DNA of 64,000 nucleotides from Stutzerimonas stutzeri (GCF_024448985.1 NZ_JAMOII010000012.1:1-64000), one strand, 5' to 3'; shown: positions 10,562-22,405, counted from the stretch's first letter. Numbers and translations are program-made. Notes: a model not told the origin generated them from the letters alone.

Positions 10562-11404
10562 TCAGTCGAGGTCGGACGCGTCGTGACGTTCCGGAGCCTG
10601 CTCGGACTCGTCACCCCAGGTGCGATTGACCTTGCGTCCACGGATCACGGCGGGGCGTTGCGCGACTTCCGCGGCCCAGCGTTGCACGTGCTTGTATTCC
10701 TGCACAGAGAGAAACTCGCCCGCCTCGTACAGCTCACCCTGAACCAAAACGCCGTACCACGGCCAGATCGCCATGTCGGCAATGCCGTACTCATCACCGG
10801 CGACGAAGCGGTTCTCGGCCAGCTGGCGGTCCAGCACGTCGAGCTGGCGCTTGACCTCCATGGCGTAGCGGTTGATCGGGTATTCGTATTTCTCCGGCGC
10901 ATAGGCATAGAAATGCCCGAAGCCGCCGCCAAGGAAGGGCGCCGAACCCATCTGCCAGAACAGCCAGTTCAGGGTTTCGGTACGTGCGCGGGTCTCTGTG
11001 GGCAGGAAAGCGGCGAATTTTTCAGCCAGGTAGACCAGGATCGATCCGGACTCAAACACGCGCAGCGGTTCACCCTCGACGCTGTGGTCGGCCAATGCAG
11101 GGATCTTGGAGTTTGGGTTGATCCCGACGAAGCCGCTGCCGAACTGGTCGCCGTCACCGATCTTGATCAGCCAGGCGTCGTACTCGGCACCGCTGTGGCC
11201 GAGGGCGAGCAGCTCTTCAAGCATGATGCTGACCTTCACGCCGTTGGGCGTTGCCAGCGAGTAAAGCTGCAGGGGATGCTTGCCGACCGGCAAAGGCTTC
11301 TCTTCCCGCGCGCCAGCGGTAGGGGCGTTGATACTGGCGAACTTGCCGCCCGACGGCGCGTCGTGCGTCCAGACCTTGGGCGGTACGTAAGGGGTATCAG
11401 GCAT
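10562..11404 (-). CDS. yghU: Glutathione-dependent disulfide-bond oxidoreductase, YghU type
   Basis: A 280-residue glutathione transferase-like protein of the Nu class. The sequence Y-PPKVWT, then LPVGKHPLQLYSLATPNGVKVSIMLEELLALG, then GDQFGSGFVGINPNSKIPALAD matches E. coli YghU almost throughout. The thioredoxin-like domain covers residues 40-130 and the all-helical domain the rest. YghU binds two glutathione molecules and reduces organic peroxides and disulfides rather than conjugating. A GAGGA ribosome-binding site precedes the ATG. It forms its own transcription unit. Confidence 0.92.
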   Translation of the reverse strand: MPDTPYVPPKVWTHDAPSGGKFASINAPTAGAREEKPLPVGKHPLQLYSLATPNGVKVSIMLEELLALGHSGAEYDAWLIKIGDGDQFGSGFVGINPNSKIPALADHSVEGEPLRVFESGSILVYLAEKFAAFLPTETRARTETLNWLFWQMGSAPFLGGGFGHFYAYAPEKYEYPINRYAMEVKRQLDVLDRQLAENRFVAGDEYGIADMAIWPWYGVLVQGELYEAGEFLSVQEYKHVQRWAAEVAQRPAVIRGRKVNRTWGDESEQAPERHDASDLD

Positions 11405-11587
11405 GGGATGTCCTCGAGTGGCTACTGGATGTGCAGGTCATGCTAAGCGCACGCACGGCGCTGCCGAAATTAAGCTGATCGATATTGGTCATCGACAGTC
11501 GATGATCTGTTCAGGGTCAGGCGGCTACTCTACGGAGCGGACTATCCGCCTAGTAAGAAAGAGGCGGGGGGGCAGACCGGTCGGTCG

Positions 11588-11917
11588 TCAATCCACCACA
11601 AACAACCGAGCGCCCACTTCGGTAAACGACCGATGCGGCTCCGCGTCATCCGCAACTTGGTAGCTCATGCCCGGTGTCAGGGTGAAACGGCGGCCGTCGG
11701 GGAGTTCGGTGTGCAGTTCGCCTTCCAGGCACAGCAGGATGTGGCCTTTGTGGCACCAATGATCCGCGAGATAGCCGGGTGTGTATTCGACCATACGAAC
11801 ACGAATCGGGCCGAATTGGCGGGTGCTCCAGTAGGCGCTGCCGGTTTCGCCGGCATGCTCGGTGGGTTCGAGCGTGGCCCAGTCGGTAATGCCGAAGGGG
11901 ATGTCCTTGATGTCCAT
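11588..11917 (-). CDS. DHCW-motif cupin-fold protein
   Basis: A 109-residue single-domain cupin. The metal-site region reads LADHWCHKGHILLCLEGELHTELPDGR, which carries the DHxC motif that names this small family. It has no known substrate. The ATG at 11917 starts the conserved MDIKDIPFGITDW; the frame runs open further upstream but that stretch covers a repeat and is not conserved-looking. It lies downstream of trpA on the same strand, separated by a repeat-containing gap of about 230 bases. Confidence 0.8.
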   Translation of the reverse strand: MDIKDIPFGITDWATLEPTEHAGETGSAYWSTRQFGPIRVRMVEYTPGYLADHWCHKGHILLCLEGELHTELPDGRRFTLTPGMSYQVADDAEPHRSFTEVGARLFVVD

Positions 11918-12000
11918 GGCGGTCCTTGATGGCAAGGGCAGTGGGTTCGGGGTTACCGCTTTGGAATGAGGTTTGGCGCATAGCCGTGCGCAGCCCCGTC

Positions 12001-12038
12001 CCCTCACCCTAGCCCTCTCCCCAGCGGGGAGAGGGGAC
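12001..12038. repeat. GGGGAGAGGG inverted repeat, copy 1
   Basis: An inverted repeat with arms CCCTCTCCCC and GGGGAGAGGG around AGC, preceded by CCCTAG. A related element in opposite orientation lies at 48495-48521. It sits between trpA and the cupin gene. Confidence 0.6.
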
Positions 12039-12149
12039 TGTTCGAGCGGCAGTAATGTTTGGATTTGGCTACGCACCTGAGGTGCCTCGGAACGAAAGAA
12101 GCCGCGGCTGGGTTACCGTGGCAGCGGCCCTTTTCGGTCCGGTGGCCGG

Positions 12150-14188
<2,039 letters not shown>

Positions 14189-14249
14189 CTAAAGGGAACG
14201 GCGGCATCCACCGGCGAAGCAGGGATGCGCGATGGGGAGAAATTAACCG

Positions 14250-14280
14250 AGTTGGTCATCGATAAAAAGCGATAAGATCG
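14250..14280. promoter_or_regulatory. Candidate TrpI operator between trpB and trpI
   Basis: The trpB-trpI gap of roughly 125 bases contains an imperfect dyad ATCG-N8-CGAT (14258-14273) within an A-rich stretch. It is close to the T-N11-A spacing bound by LysR-type regulators. Location in a shared divergent promoter is where TrpI binds in P. aeruginosa; the exact site here is inferred. Confidence 0.4.
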
Positions 14281-14306
14281 CCTCAATCTGTCAGGAAATC
14301 TCACCG

Positions 14307-15230
14307 ATGAGTCAAGGCCTTCCTCCCCTTAACGCGCTGCGTGCGTTCGAAGCGGCAGCGCGCCTGCAGAGCGTAAGCCAGGCAGCAGTTGAGCTCAGCG
14401 TGACCCACGGTGCGGTCAGCCGGCAAATTCGGTTGCTTGAAGACGACCTTGGCCTGGCCCTGTTCAGCAAAGAAGGGCGCGGCGTAAAACTCACCGATGC
14501 AGGCATTCGCTTGCGGGATGTGGCGGGGGAGGCCTTTGAGCGGCTGCGCGGTACCTGCCAGGAGCTTCGCCAACAAACCGTAGACGCGCCTTTCGTGCTT
14601 GGCTGTCCGGGGAGCCTGCTGGCGCGCTGGTTCATTCCCCGACTCGATCGGCTTAACCGTGAGCTGCCGGATCTGCATTTGCAGTTATCCGCCAGCGAAG
14701 GTGAGCTGGACCCGCGCAAGCCTGGTCTGGATGCCACCCTGTGGTATGCCGAGCCGCCGTGGCCGGCGGACATGCAGGTGTTCGAGCTGGCTGCCGAATG
14801 CATCGGCCCCGTGCTCAGTCCGCATCATCCGAATTGCGCCAAGCTGCGCCAGGCGCCGGTCTCGGTGCTACTCGACGAAGCGTTGCTATACCCCACCTCC
14901 AGGCCGCAGGCGTGGCCGGCTTGGGCGCAGGGCAACGGTATCGACCCGGCCCGTCTGAAGATGGGGCAGGGCTTCGAACACCTATACTTTCTATTGGAAG
15001 CGGCGCTGGCTGGGCTGGGTGTGGCTATCGCTCCGCAACAGCTGGTCATTGACGATGTGCGCAAAGGGCGCTTGCTGGCGCCCTGGGGTTTCGTAGAGAC
15101 CCGCGCCAAGCTGGCGCTATGGGTGCCGGCGCGGCGATTGAATCGGCGGGCTGAGCGGTTGGCCGAATGGCTGCGCAACGAGCAGGCCGGAATTGAATCG
15201 GTGCAAAGTAACCCTGGCATGACTCGGTAG
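14307..15230 (+). CDS. trpI: LysR-type activator of tryptophan synthase genes
   Basis: A 307-residue LysR-family regulator. The N-terminal winged helix is [42 protein letters not shown] (about residues 7-50), followed by a periplasmic-binding-like effector domain. Divergent position against trpBA identifies it as TrpI, which in pseudomonads responds to indoleglycerol phosphate and also represses its own gene. The start codon fits the conserved position just before the HTH. A REP pair follows the stop. Confidence 0.93.
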   Translation: MSQGLPPLNALRAFEAAARLQSVSQAAVELSVTHGAVSRQIRLLEDDLGLALFSKEGRGVKLTDAGIRLRDVAGEAFERLRGTCQELRQQTVDAPFVLGCPGSLLARWFIPRLDRLNRELPDLHLQLSASEGELDPRKPGLDATLWYAEPPWPADMQVFELAAECIGPVLSPHHPNCAKLRQAPVSVLLDEALLYPTSRPQAWPAWAQGNGIDPARLKMGQGFEHLYFLLEAALAGLGVAIAPQQLVIDDVRKGRLLAPWGFVETRAKLALWVPARRLNRRAERLAEWLRNEQAGIESVQSNPGMTR

Positions 15231-15284
15231 GCAGGCTTCAGCTCACCGAAATTTGGTCGACGAACCCGACGGCCGAGATAGAAG

Positions 15285-15365
15285 GTAGGGTGGGCTTTAG
15301 CCCACCGTTGTAAGGTCGTCGTGTGTTGGTGGGCTAAAGCGGAGCGCCGCTCGGCCCACCCTACA
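15285..15365. repeat. REP pair, family A
   Basis: A plus-strand unit (15285-15307) and a longer minus-strand variant (15328-15365) whose palindrome carries an extra GGAGCGCCGCTC insert. They fill the gap between the convergent trpI and galE genes and may serve as a terminator-like structure. Confidence 0.8.
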
Positions 15366-15369
15366 AGGT

Positions 15370-16434
15370 CTAACTCGCCAATGCGGTTTCGGTGGTCGCT
15401 GCGACCTTCTCGGCTGGGACTTCCGTCGCGTAGCCCTGCGGATTACGGCTCTGCCAGCGCCAGGCATCGGTGAGCATCGTCAGCAGATCCTTTTCCGCCT
15501 GCCAGCCCAGCTCTTCCCTCGCCTTGGTCGGGTCCGACCAGCATTGCGCGATGTCGCCAGGGCGGCGTGCCTTGAATACGTGCGGCAATGGACGGCCGAT
15601 GACTTCCTCGAATGCGGTGACCATCTGGCGCACCGAGTAGCCACGGCCGGTACCGAGATTCCAGACCGATACGCCGCGAACCAGATCCAGCCGCTCCAGT
15701 GCCTTGAGATGCCCCTTGGCCAGGTCGACGACGTGGATGTAGTCGCGCACGCCGGTGCCGTCCGGGGTCGGGTAGTCGGCACCATAGATGCTGAGCTGCT
15801 TGCGCCGACCGACCGCCACCTGAAGCATGTAAGGCAACAGATTGTTGGGAATGCCGTTGGGGTCTTCGCCGATCAGGCCGGACTCGTGCGCGCCGATGGG
15901 GTTGAAGTAGCGCAAAAGGGCGATCGACCAGCGTGGGTCGGACTCGGCCAGCCCCTTGAGCACGTTCTCGGCCATCAACTTGGACTGGCCGTAAGGATTG
16001 GTCGGAACGCCGGTCGGGCAATTCTCGGTGATCGGCATCCGCGGCGAGTCGCCGTAGACGGTTGCCGAAGAGCTGAACACCAGCCTGAAAATGCCGGCTT
16101 CGGCCATCGCCTGGCACAGCGCGATGCTGCCGCTGACGTTGGTCTCGTAATAGCGCAGGGGTTCGCGCACGCTTTCACCCACCGCCTTGAGACCGGCGAA
16201 ATGCAGCACGGCGGTCACCGGATAGGAGGCGAACAACGCGTTGAGCAGCGACCGGTTGCGTACGTCGCCTTTAACGAACTGCACCTTGCGACCGGACAAC
16301 GCCTCGACTCGGTCCAGCGCTACCTTGGAGCTGTTGCATAAATTGTCCAGCACCAGCACCTCATGGCCCGCCAGGAGCAGCTCCAGCACTGCATGGGACC
16401 CGATGTAACCAGCTCCTCCCGTTACCAGAATCAT
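15370..16434 (-). CDS. galE: UDP-glucose 4-epimerase
   Basis: A 354-residue short-chain dehydrogenase-type epimerase that interconverts UDP-glucose and UDP-galactose. The NAD motif GGAGYIGSH lies at residues 6-14, and the catalytic YGQSK (Y-x3-K) in NPYGQSKLMAE follows a conserved SSSATVYGD. The ATG at 16434 has an AGGTGG ribosome-binding site and begins the canonical MILVTGGAGYIG. It is divergent from the glycosyltransferase-glf operon 590 bases away, and could supply the UDP-galactose that Glf converts. Confidence 0.96.
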   Translation of the reverse strand: MILVTGGAGYIGSHAVLELLLAGHEVLVLDNLCNSSKVALDRVEALSGRKVQFVKGDVRNRSLLNALFASYPVTAVLHFAGLKAVGESVREPLRYYETNVSGSIALCQAMAEAGIFRLVFSSSATVYGDSPRMPITENCPTGVPTNPYGQSKLMAENVLKGLAESDPRWSIALLRYFNPIGAHESGLIGEDPNGIPNNLLPYMLQVAVGRRKQLSIYGADYPTPDGTGVRDYIHVVDLAKGHLKALERLDLVRGVSVWNLGTGRGYSVRQMVTAFEEVIGRPLPHVFKARRPGDIAQCWSDPTKAREELGWQAEKDLLTMLTDAWRWQSRNPQGYATEVPAEKVAATTETALAS

Positions 16435-17021
16435 GTTTCCACCTCGCGTGAGAATTCTTTCGACGCGCACGGAGACTGCGGCTGGCCGTATGAGCGCGGT
16501 CGCTGCATGGATCTCCAGGGTTGGGTTCGGCGAACCGGGCGGTGCTACTGCGAGAGCACGCTGCGCCGGTGCCGGGGTAAATCATGCGTCCTGAGATAGG
16601 GACGGGAGAGTTGCGGCCAAGTTCCAACGAGACGACCGCCAGCCGATGACCGACCGCTTTGCTGTGGTAGCACGTGATTGAAAAGAGTTTGGTTAAGGCG
16701 CAGCGATCCTCAGGGCTGTAGTCACAGGTGAGCCGATGCGCGAGCGCCGTAAGTGAATGCTCGAAAGGCGCGGACCAGAGGCAGCGGACGGGCGTTCAGC
16801 AGCCGCCTTCGACACGGCATTACTGAGCGCTCTCCTGTACAGCAACCCGGCGAAGGGAACCTTGGCTCGTCCGGCGTCGTCCATAGCCCGCGGGCTGCGC
16901 TTGGTACGCCATGAGCGTCATAGGCAGCGAGTCCCGACTTTTTCAGTGTTTGCGCAGGCAGCGCGGGCCAATGCGATGCAGCAGAACGGACTCTGAAGAT
17001 TTCGCGATCCGAGAGGTGTTC
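16435..17021. other. Long divergent promoter region, galE / galactofuranose operon
   Basis: A gap of 587 bases with several open but unconvincing frames on both strands. It should hold the galE promoter and the operon promoter. No REP, hairpin or recognised operator was found. Confidence 0.5.
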
Positions 17022-18206
17022 ATGAGCTGGGCCGGCCCTTATCAATACGAGATTGGAAAATCCCCCGAGAAGCAGGAGACGCCGCCCGAAGTCGTTTTCG
17101 ATGAGCAGGTGCCGACGCTGCTGTGTCTCTCGCATCTTCGCTGGAGCTTCGTCTATCAGCGTCCGCAGCACTTGATGTCGCGATTCGCGCGGGACTTCAA
17201 CGTGCTTTTTTTCGAAGAGCCCATTCCGACCGAGGATGCCCAGCCCTGGCTGGAGGTCCGCCCGGAAGAGAACGGCGTGCAGGTGCTGATTCCACGCCTT
17301 CCTCAGGGCTGCGGCGGCGAGACGGCTTTGCGCGTCCAGCGCGACCTGCTCGATGGTTACCTGGACAAGCTCGGCGTCAACGATCTGATGCTCTGGTACT
17401 ACACGCCGATGGCGCTCGGGTACGCTGGCCATCTGAAGCCCAAGCTCACCGTCTATGACTGCATGGACGAACTCTCCGCCTTTCGCGGCGCGCCGCCCGA
17501 GCTGGTGGAGCGCGAGCGTGAGCTGCTTCAGCGTGCCGACGTGGTATTCACTGGCGGCTACAGCATTTGGGAAGCCAAGCGCGAGCTGCACGACAATGCC
17601 CACGCCTTTCCCAGCAGTGTCGACGTTGCGCATTTCGCCGAGGCCCGCCGGACCCAGGCCGATCCCGACGATCAGGCGGAAATCCCGCACCCGCGGCTGG
17701 GCTTCTATGGGGTGATCGACGAACGCTTCGATATCCAACTGGTGGGCGAAGTCGCCGAGAAGCGCCCTGACTGGCAGTTCGTGCTTATCGGGCCGGTGGT
17801 CAAAATCGACCCGGCGGAGCTGCCACAGCGCGAAAACATTCACTACCTCGGCGGCAAGACCTATGACGAGTTGCCCCGGTATCTGTCCGGCTGGGACGTG
17901 GCGATCATGCCCTTCGCGATGAATGAATCGACACGCTTCATCAGCCCGACCAAAACCCCCGAATACCTGGCCGGCGGTTGCCCGGTGGTGTCCACGCCGA
18001 TCAGGGACGTGGTGCGCACCTACGGTGACACCGAGATTGTCCATATCGCCGACAGCCCCGACGCCTTCATCGCCGCGGTGGAGAGAGCGCTCGTCGATAG
18101 CCAGGACCGTGACCGCCTGTTGAGAACCGCCGACGAGATCCTCGGTGACATGTCCTGGGATCACACCTCGGCCCTGATGAAGGAGAAGATGCAATGCGCG
18201 ATCTAA
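17022..18206 (+). CDS. Glycosyltransferase, GT-B fold, TuaH-like
   Basis: A 394-residue cytoplasmic glycosyltransferase. The N-terminal LSHLRWSFVYQRPQHLMSRFAR and the C-terminal STRFISPTKTPEYLAGGCPVVSTPI donor-binding segment are typical of the TuaH-like group often annotated as glycosyltransferase family 1. The ATG at 17022 has a GAGAGG ribosome-binding site; the frame continues upstream without family-like sequence. Its 3' end overlaps glf by 13 bases. Immediate linkage to glf suggests it transfers galactofuranose, but neither donor nor acceptor can be read from the sequence. Confidence 0.88.
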   Translation: MSWAGPYQYEIGKSPEKQETPPEVVFDEQVPTLLCLSHLRWSFVYQRPQHLMSRFARDFNVLFFEEPIPTEDAQPWLEVRPEENGVQVLIPRLPQGCGGETALRVQRDLLDGYLDKLGVNDLMLWYYTPMALGYAGHLKPKLTVYDCMDELSAFRGAPPELVERERELLQRADVVFTGGYSIWEAKRELHDNAHAFPSSVDVAHFAEARRTQADPDDQAEIPHPRLGFYGVIDERFDIQLVGEVAEKRPDWQFVLIGPVVKIDPAELPQRENIHYLGGKTYDELPRYLSGWDVAIMPFAMNESTRFISPTKTPEYLAGGCPVVSTPIRDVVRTYGDTEIVHIADSPDAFIAAVERALVDSQDRDRLLRTADEILGDMSWDHTSALMKEKMQCAI

Positions 18207-19435
18207 GCCTGCGAGACAGCAATCCCGAACACGCAGGCGGTGGCGCCAGCGATCATTCTTCCAGCCGTCGGCGCGGCTTCGACTACCTCATCGTCGGGGC
18301 CGGCTTTGCTGGCAGCGTGCTGGCCGAGCGGCTGGCCGCCGGGCTGAACAAGCGCGTGCTAGTGGTCGACCGCCGTCCGCACATCGGTGGGAATGCCTAT
18401 GATCATTACGACGAAGCCGGCGTTCTGATTCACCGCTACGGCCCACATATCTTCCACACCAACGCCCAGCGCATTGTCGATTACCTCTCGCAGTTCACCG
18501 AGTGGCGTCCCTATGAGCACCGCGTGCTGGCGCAGGTGGACGGGCAGGAAGTGCCGATCCCGATCAACATGACCACGCTGAACAAGCTCTACGGCCTGAA
18601 CATGACCACTGAGCAGGAGGCGGCGGATTTTCTCGCCAGCCGCGCCGAGCCGGTCGAAGACATTCAAACCAGTGAAGATGTGGTCATCAACGGCATCGGC
18701 AGCGAGCTGTATCAGAAGTTCTTCCGCGGCTATACCCGCAAGCAGTGGGGCCTGGACCCGTCGCAGCTGGATAAATCGGTAACCTCGCGCATTCCTACGC
18801 GCACTAATACCGACGACCGCTATTTCACCGATACCTTCCAGCAGATGCCCAAGTACGGCTACACCAAGATGTTCGAAAAGATGCTCGCGCATCCAAATAT
18901 CAAGGTGATGATCAACACCGGCTACCGCGAGATTCGCGATGAGGTACAGCACGACCACCTGATCTTCTGCGGCCCCATCGATGAATACTTCGACTACCGC
19001 TTCGGCAAATTGCCGTACCGCTCGCTGAAGTTCGAGCACAAGCAGCTGGATCAGGAGCAATTCCAGGCGGTCGGCACGGTCAACTATCCGAATGAGGACG
19101 TGCCCTATACGCGCATCAGCGAGTACAAGCACCTCACCGGTCAGGTTCATCCGAAAACCAGCATCACCTACGAATACCCATCGGCCGAAGGCGATCCCTA
19201 CTACCCGATCCCACGGCCGGAAAATGCCGAGCTGTACAAGCGCTACCAGAAGCTCGCCGACGAAACCCCTGGCGTCACCTTCGTCGGCCGCCTTGGCACC
19301 TACAAGTACTACAACATGGATCAGGTCGTGGGCCAGGCGCTGGCGCTGTACAAGCGCATCGAGGAGGCCGAGCGCGGACCGGAGGCCGGCGAGAGCGTGG
19401 AACACAGCCAGTCGTTGGCCGAACAAGCACCCTGA
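18194..19435 (+). CDS. glf: UDP-galactopyranose mutase
   Basis: A 413-residue FAD enzyme that converts UDP-galactopyranose to UDP-galactofuranose. The dinucleotide fold YLIVGAGFAGSVLAERLA lies at residues 31-48, followed by RPHIGGNAYDHYDEAGVLIHRYGPHIFHTN, a signature of Glf, and later FRGYTRKQWG and GRLGTYKYYNMDQVVGQAL. It has about 28 poorly conserved residues before the FAD domain and a C-terminal tail of about 25, making it longer than E. coli Glf. It is translationally coupled to the glycosyltransferase before it. Confidence 0.95.
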   Translation: MRDLSLRDSNPEHAGGGASDHSSSRRRGFDYLIVGAGFAGSVLAERLAAGLNKRVLVVDRRPHIGGNAYDHYDEAGVLIHRYGPHIFHTNAQRIVDYLSQFTEWRPYEHRVLAQVDGQEVPIPINMTTLNKLYGLNMTTEQEAADFLASRAEPVEDIQTSEDVVINGIGSELYQKFFRGYTRKQWGLDPSQLDKSVTSRIPTRTNTDDRYFTDTFQQMPKYGYTKMFEKMLAHPNIKVMINTGYREIRDEVQHDHLIFCGPIDEYFDYRFGKLPYRSLKFEHKQLDQEQFQAVGTVNYPNEDVPYTRISEYKHLTGQVHPKTSITYEYPSAEGDPYYPIPRPENAELYKRYQKLADETPGVTFVGRLGTYKYYNMDQVVGQALALYKRIEEAERGPEAGESVEHSQSLAEQAP

Positions 19436-19448
19436 GACGAGGCGCACG

Positions 19449-20603
19449 ATGTATCAGCCCACGTTGTTCAAGAGTTTTTTTATGGGCGGCTTCGAATGCT
19501 CGAACCACCGCCGTAGCGATGGGCGGCGTCTCGATCTGCTGGCGGCGACCGGCCATGACCGCTGGGCCGCGCATGACTATGGCGTACTCCAGCGCCACGG
19601 TTTACGCAGCGTACGTGACGGGCTGCGCTGGCACCTGATCGAAGGCGCGCCTGGCCAATATGACTGGTCGAGCTTCCTGCCGATGCTGCAGGCCGCACAG
19701 CGGCACGGCACCCAGGTGATCTGGGATCTGTGCCACTACGGCTGGCCTGACGACATCGACATCTGGCGCCCGCAGTTCGTCGAGCGCTTCGCCCGTTACG
19801 CGGCGGCGGCGGCGCAGCTGGTCAAGGATGAAACCGACACGGTGCCCTTCTACGCGCCGCTCAACGAGATTTCGTTCTGGGCCTGGGCCGGCGGCGACGA
19901 AGCCTATTTCAATCCGATGGCGCGCGGTCGCGGCTTCGAGCTCAAGCATCAGCTGGTACGCGCCACCATCGCCGCGATGCAGGCAATACGCGACGTCGAA
20001 CCACGGGCACGTTTCGTCCAGGTCGACCCGGCCATTCACGTAGCGGCGGCCAACGACCGCCCCGGCCCGCAGCGTGAGGCCGAGCGTTTTCGCCAATCGC
20101 AGTTCGAAGCCTGGGACATGCTGTGTGGAGAAATCTGGCCGGGCCTCGGCGGTGCGCCGGAATACCTCGACGTGCTGGGCGTCAATTACTACTCCAACAA
20201 CCAGTGGTATCACGGCGATGGCCGCACCATCGAGCGCGACAGTCCTGACTATCGGCCCTTCAAAGGCATCCTCAGCGAAATATGGCAGCGTTACAAACGT
20301 CCGCTGCTGATTGCCGAAACCGGTGCCGAGGGCGACTTACGCGGCGACTGGCTGCGCTACGTCAGCGAGCAGGCGGGGCTGGCGATGCAGCGCGGTGTTC
20401 CGGTCGAAGGCATTTGCCTGTATCCGGTACTCGATTACCCCGGCTGGACCGACGACCGCCTTTGCCCGGTCGGGTTGCTGGGCTTCCCCGATGAAAACGG
20501 CAACCGCTGTGTGCATGAAGGCCTGGCCGATGAGCTGCGCCTGCAGCAACTGAGGTTCAGCCAGTTCAACGCCTCGCTGCCACTCGCCGAAGCATTGCCA
20601 TGA
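19449..20603 (+). CDS. GH1-like family glycosidase, cytoplasmic
   Basis: A 384-residue TIM-barrel protein resembling beta-glucosidases of clan GH-A. The putative acid/base glutamate is E140 in APLNEISFW and the nucleophile E290 in LLIAETGAEG. These are variants of the usual TLNEP and TENG motifs. No signal peptide is present, so it should act inside the cell, perhaps editing or transferring sugar on a precursor. The ATG at 19449 follows glf by 13 bases; its stop overlaps the next start by four. Confidence 0.82.
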   Translation: MYQPTLFKSFFMGGFECSNHRRSDGRRLDLLAATGHDRWAAHDYGVLQRHGLRSVRDGLRWHLIEGAPGQYDWSSFLPMLQAAQRHGTQVIWDLCHYGWPDDIDIWRPQFVERFARYAAAAAQLVKDETDTVPFYAPLNEISFWAWAGGDEAYFNPMARGRGFELKHQLVRATIAAMQAIRDVEPRARFVQVDPAIHVAAANDRPGPQREAERFRQSQFEAWDMLCGEIWPGLGGAPEYLDVLGVNYYSNNQWYHGDGRTIERDSPDYRPFKGILSEIWQRYKRPLLIAETGAEGDLRGDWLRYVSEQAGLAMQRGVPVEGICLYPVLDYPGWTDDRLCPVGLLGFPDENGNRCVHEGLADELRLQQLRFSQFNASLPLAEALP

Positions 20604-22405
20604 ACGTACCGGCCCAGCCGCCCAAAGCGAAGCCTCAGGAGGCGCCGCTTCCAAGCCGGCCGGTGGCCTTTCTCTGGCATTACATTTGTGGTCGACCGTG
20701 GCATTTCAGCGGCTTACTGGCGCTGATCATAGGCGCCGCCAGTTGTGCGGTGGCGGTGCAGTACGGCATGAAATTGCTGGTCGACGCCATGGCGCAGGGC
20801 GGCTCGGATCGAGGCGCCGCCAACGTCTGGCTTCCGTTGGGGCTTTTCATCAGCCTGATCGTTGTCGAGAACGTGTTCTGGCGTCTCGGCGGCTGGCTCG
20901 GTTGTCGCACGGTGGTGGCCAGCGTGGTGGACATCCGCGTCGACCTGTTCAAGCACCTGACCGGCCATCCGATGCGCTATTTCACCGAGCATTTCGCCGG
21001 GTCGCTGGGTAATCGGATCTCCGCGGTCGGCCAGGCTGCGGGCGCGATCTATGGCGGACTGGCCTGGAAAATCGTCCCGCCGATCGTCGATTTCATCGGC
21101 GCGGTGGTGGTGCTGCTCACCGTCGATGTGCGCATGGCGGTGGCGCTGATCCTGTTCGTCGCCATCGTCGCCGCACTGATCACTGGGTTCGGCATTCGTG
21201 GCCGCTCCAAGCATCAGCGGTTTGCCGCGCAATCGGCGCGGGTCGGCGGTGAATTGGTCGATGCGGTCTCCAACGTCTGGACCATCAAGGCGTTCTCCGC
21301 GCGTGATCGTGAGGCCGAACGCCTGGCTCACGAGATAGGTTATGAAGCCCGCGCCCAGCGCCGCAGCTGGATGTACCTGGAAAAAGCACGGGTGATGCAC
21401 GACATCTGCTTGTCGGTGATGGCCGGCGGCATGTTGATCTGGGCCATCAATCTGTGGATCGGTGGGGAAGTAACCGCGGGTGACGTGGTGCTGGTCAGTG
21501 CACTGACCTTTCGTATCCTGCATGGCTCGCGCGATCTGGCGCTGGCGCTGGTGGATGCTACTCAGCAGATCGGCGCCATCGATGACACCCTACGCATCAT
21601 CGTCCAGCCGCATGGCCTGGAAGACAGCGACGCCCAGCTGTTGCTGGCCGAGGGCGACATCACCTTTGAAAACATCAGCTTCAGCTATCCCGATCGCGGC
21701 GCGGTGTTCGAGCACCTGGACCTGCATATTCCAGCGGGGCAGAAAGTCGGCGTGGTGGGCTCCTCGGGGGCTGGCAAGTCGACGCTGATCAACCTCATCC
21801 AGCGCCTCGATGACGTGAAGGACGGGCGCGTCCTCATCGACGGTCAGGACATCCGTGGCGTCAGCCAGGACAGCCTGCGCGAGAAGATCGCTGTGGTGCC
21901 GCAGGAAACTGCACTGTTCAACCGCAGCATCCGGGAAAACATCCGGTATGGCCGACCTGGCGCCACCGACGAAGAAGTAATCGCCGCCGCGCGCAACGCC
22001 TTCTGCGACGCCTTCATCCGCGAGTTGCCACAGGGCTACGACACGCTGGTCGGCGAACGGGGCGTGATGCTTTCCGGCGGCCAGCGTCAGCGCCTGGGCA
22101 TCGCCCGCGCTTTCCTCAAGGATTCGCCGATTCTGATCCTCGATGAGGCCACTTCGGCGCTCGATACCCAATCCGAAGCCGAGATCCAGGCGGCGCTGAA
22201 CAACCTGGTGCACAACCGCACCGTGGTGGCAGTGGCGCATCGCCTGTCTACGCTGTCGAGCTTCGACCGGATCATCGTGCTGCGTGAAGGACGCATCGTC
22301 GAGGACGGCCCCCCGCATGATTTGCGCGTCCGGGGTGGCGAATTCGATGCGCTTTGGCGAATGCAGGCCGAAGGCTTCAAGCAGCAACCTGATCCGGCTG
22401 TATGA
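20600..22405 (+). CDS. ABC exporter, probably glycan or glycolipid export
   Basis: A 601-residue fused permease-ATPase of the MsbA type. About six membrane helices lie in residues 30-310. The ATPase shows Walker A GSSGAGKST, signature LSGGQRQR and Walker [13 protein letters not shown]. It overlaps the glycosidase gene by ATGA and the KTSC gene by ATGA, so it is part of the same coupled operon. Export or flipping of a galactofuranose-containing product is inferred purely from context. Confidence 0.9.
   Translation: MNVPAQPPKAKPQEAPLPSRPVAFLWHYICGRPWHFSGLLALIIGAASCAVAVQYGMKLLVDAMAQGGSDRGAANVWLPLGLFISLIVVENVFWRLGGWLGCRTVVASVVDIRVDLFKHLTGHPMRYFTEHFAGSLGNRISAVGQAAGAIYGGLAWKIVPPIVDFIGAVVVLLTVDVRMAVALILFVAIVAALITGFGIRGRSKHQRFAAQSARVGGELVDAVSNVWTIKAFSARDREAERLAHEIGYEARAQRRSWMYLEKARVMHDICLSVMAGGMLIWAINLWIGGEVTAGDVVLVSALTFRILHGSRDLALALVDATQQIGAIDDTLRIIVQPHGLEDSDAQLLLAEGDITFENISFSYPDRGAVFEHLDLHIPAGQKVGVVGSSGAGKSTLINLIQRLDDVKDGRVLIDGQDIRGVSQDSLREKIAVVPQETALFNRSIRENIRYGRPGATDEEVIAAARNAFCDAFIRELPQGYDTLVGERGVMLSGGQRQRLGIARAFLKDSPILILDEATSALDTQSEAEIQAALNNLVHNRTVVAVAHRLSTLSSFDRIIVLREGRIVEDGPPHDLRVRGGEFDALWRMQAEGFKQQPDPAV

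Noticed and set aside
10103-11446. A 447-codon plus-strand open frame across yghU and the stress-type gene
   Set aside because: Runs antisense through two genes with good starts and a recognisable YghU.
16757-16996. A 79-codon plus-strand frame upstream of the glycosyltransferase
   Set aside because: No ribosome-binding site, no recognisable motif, and composition like non-coding GC-rich DNA.
16722-18194. A 490-codon minus-strand open frame opposite the glycosyltransferase
   Set aside because: Antisense of a clearly recognisable glycosyltransferase, without a plausible start or domain.
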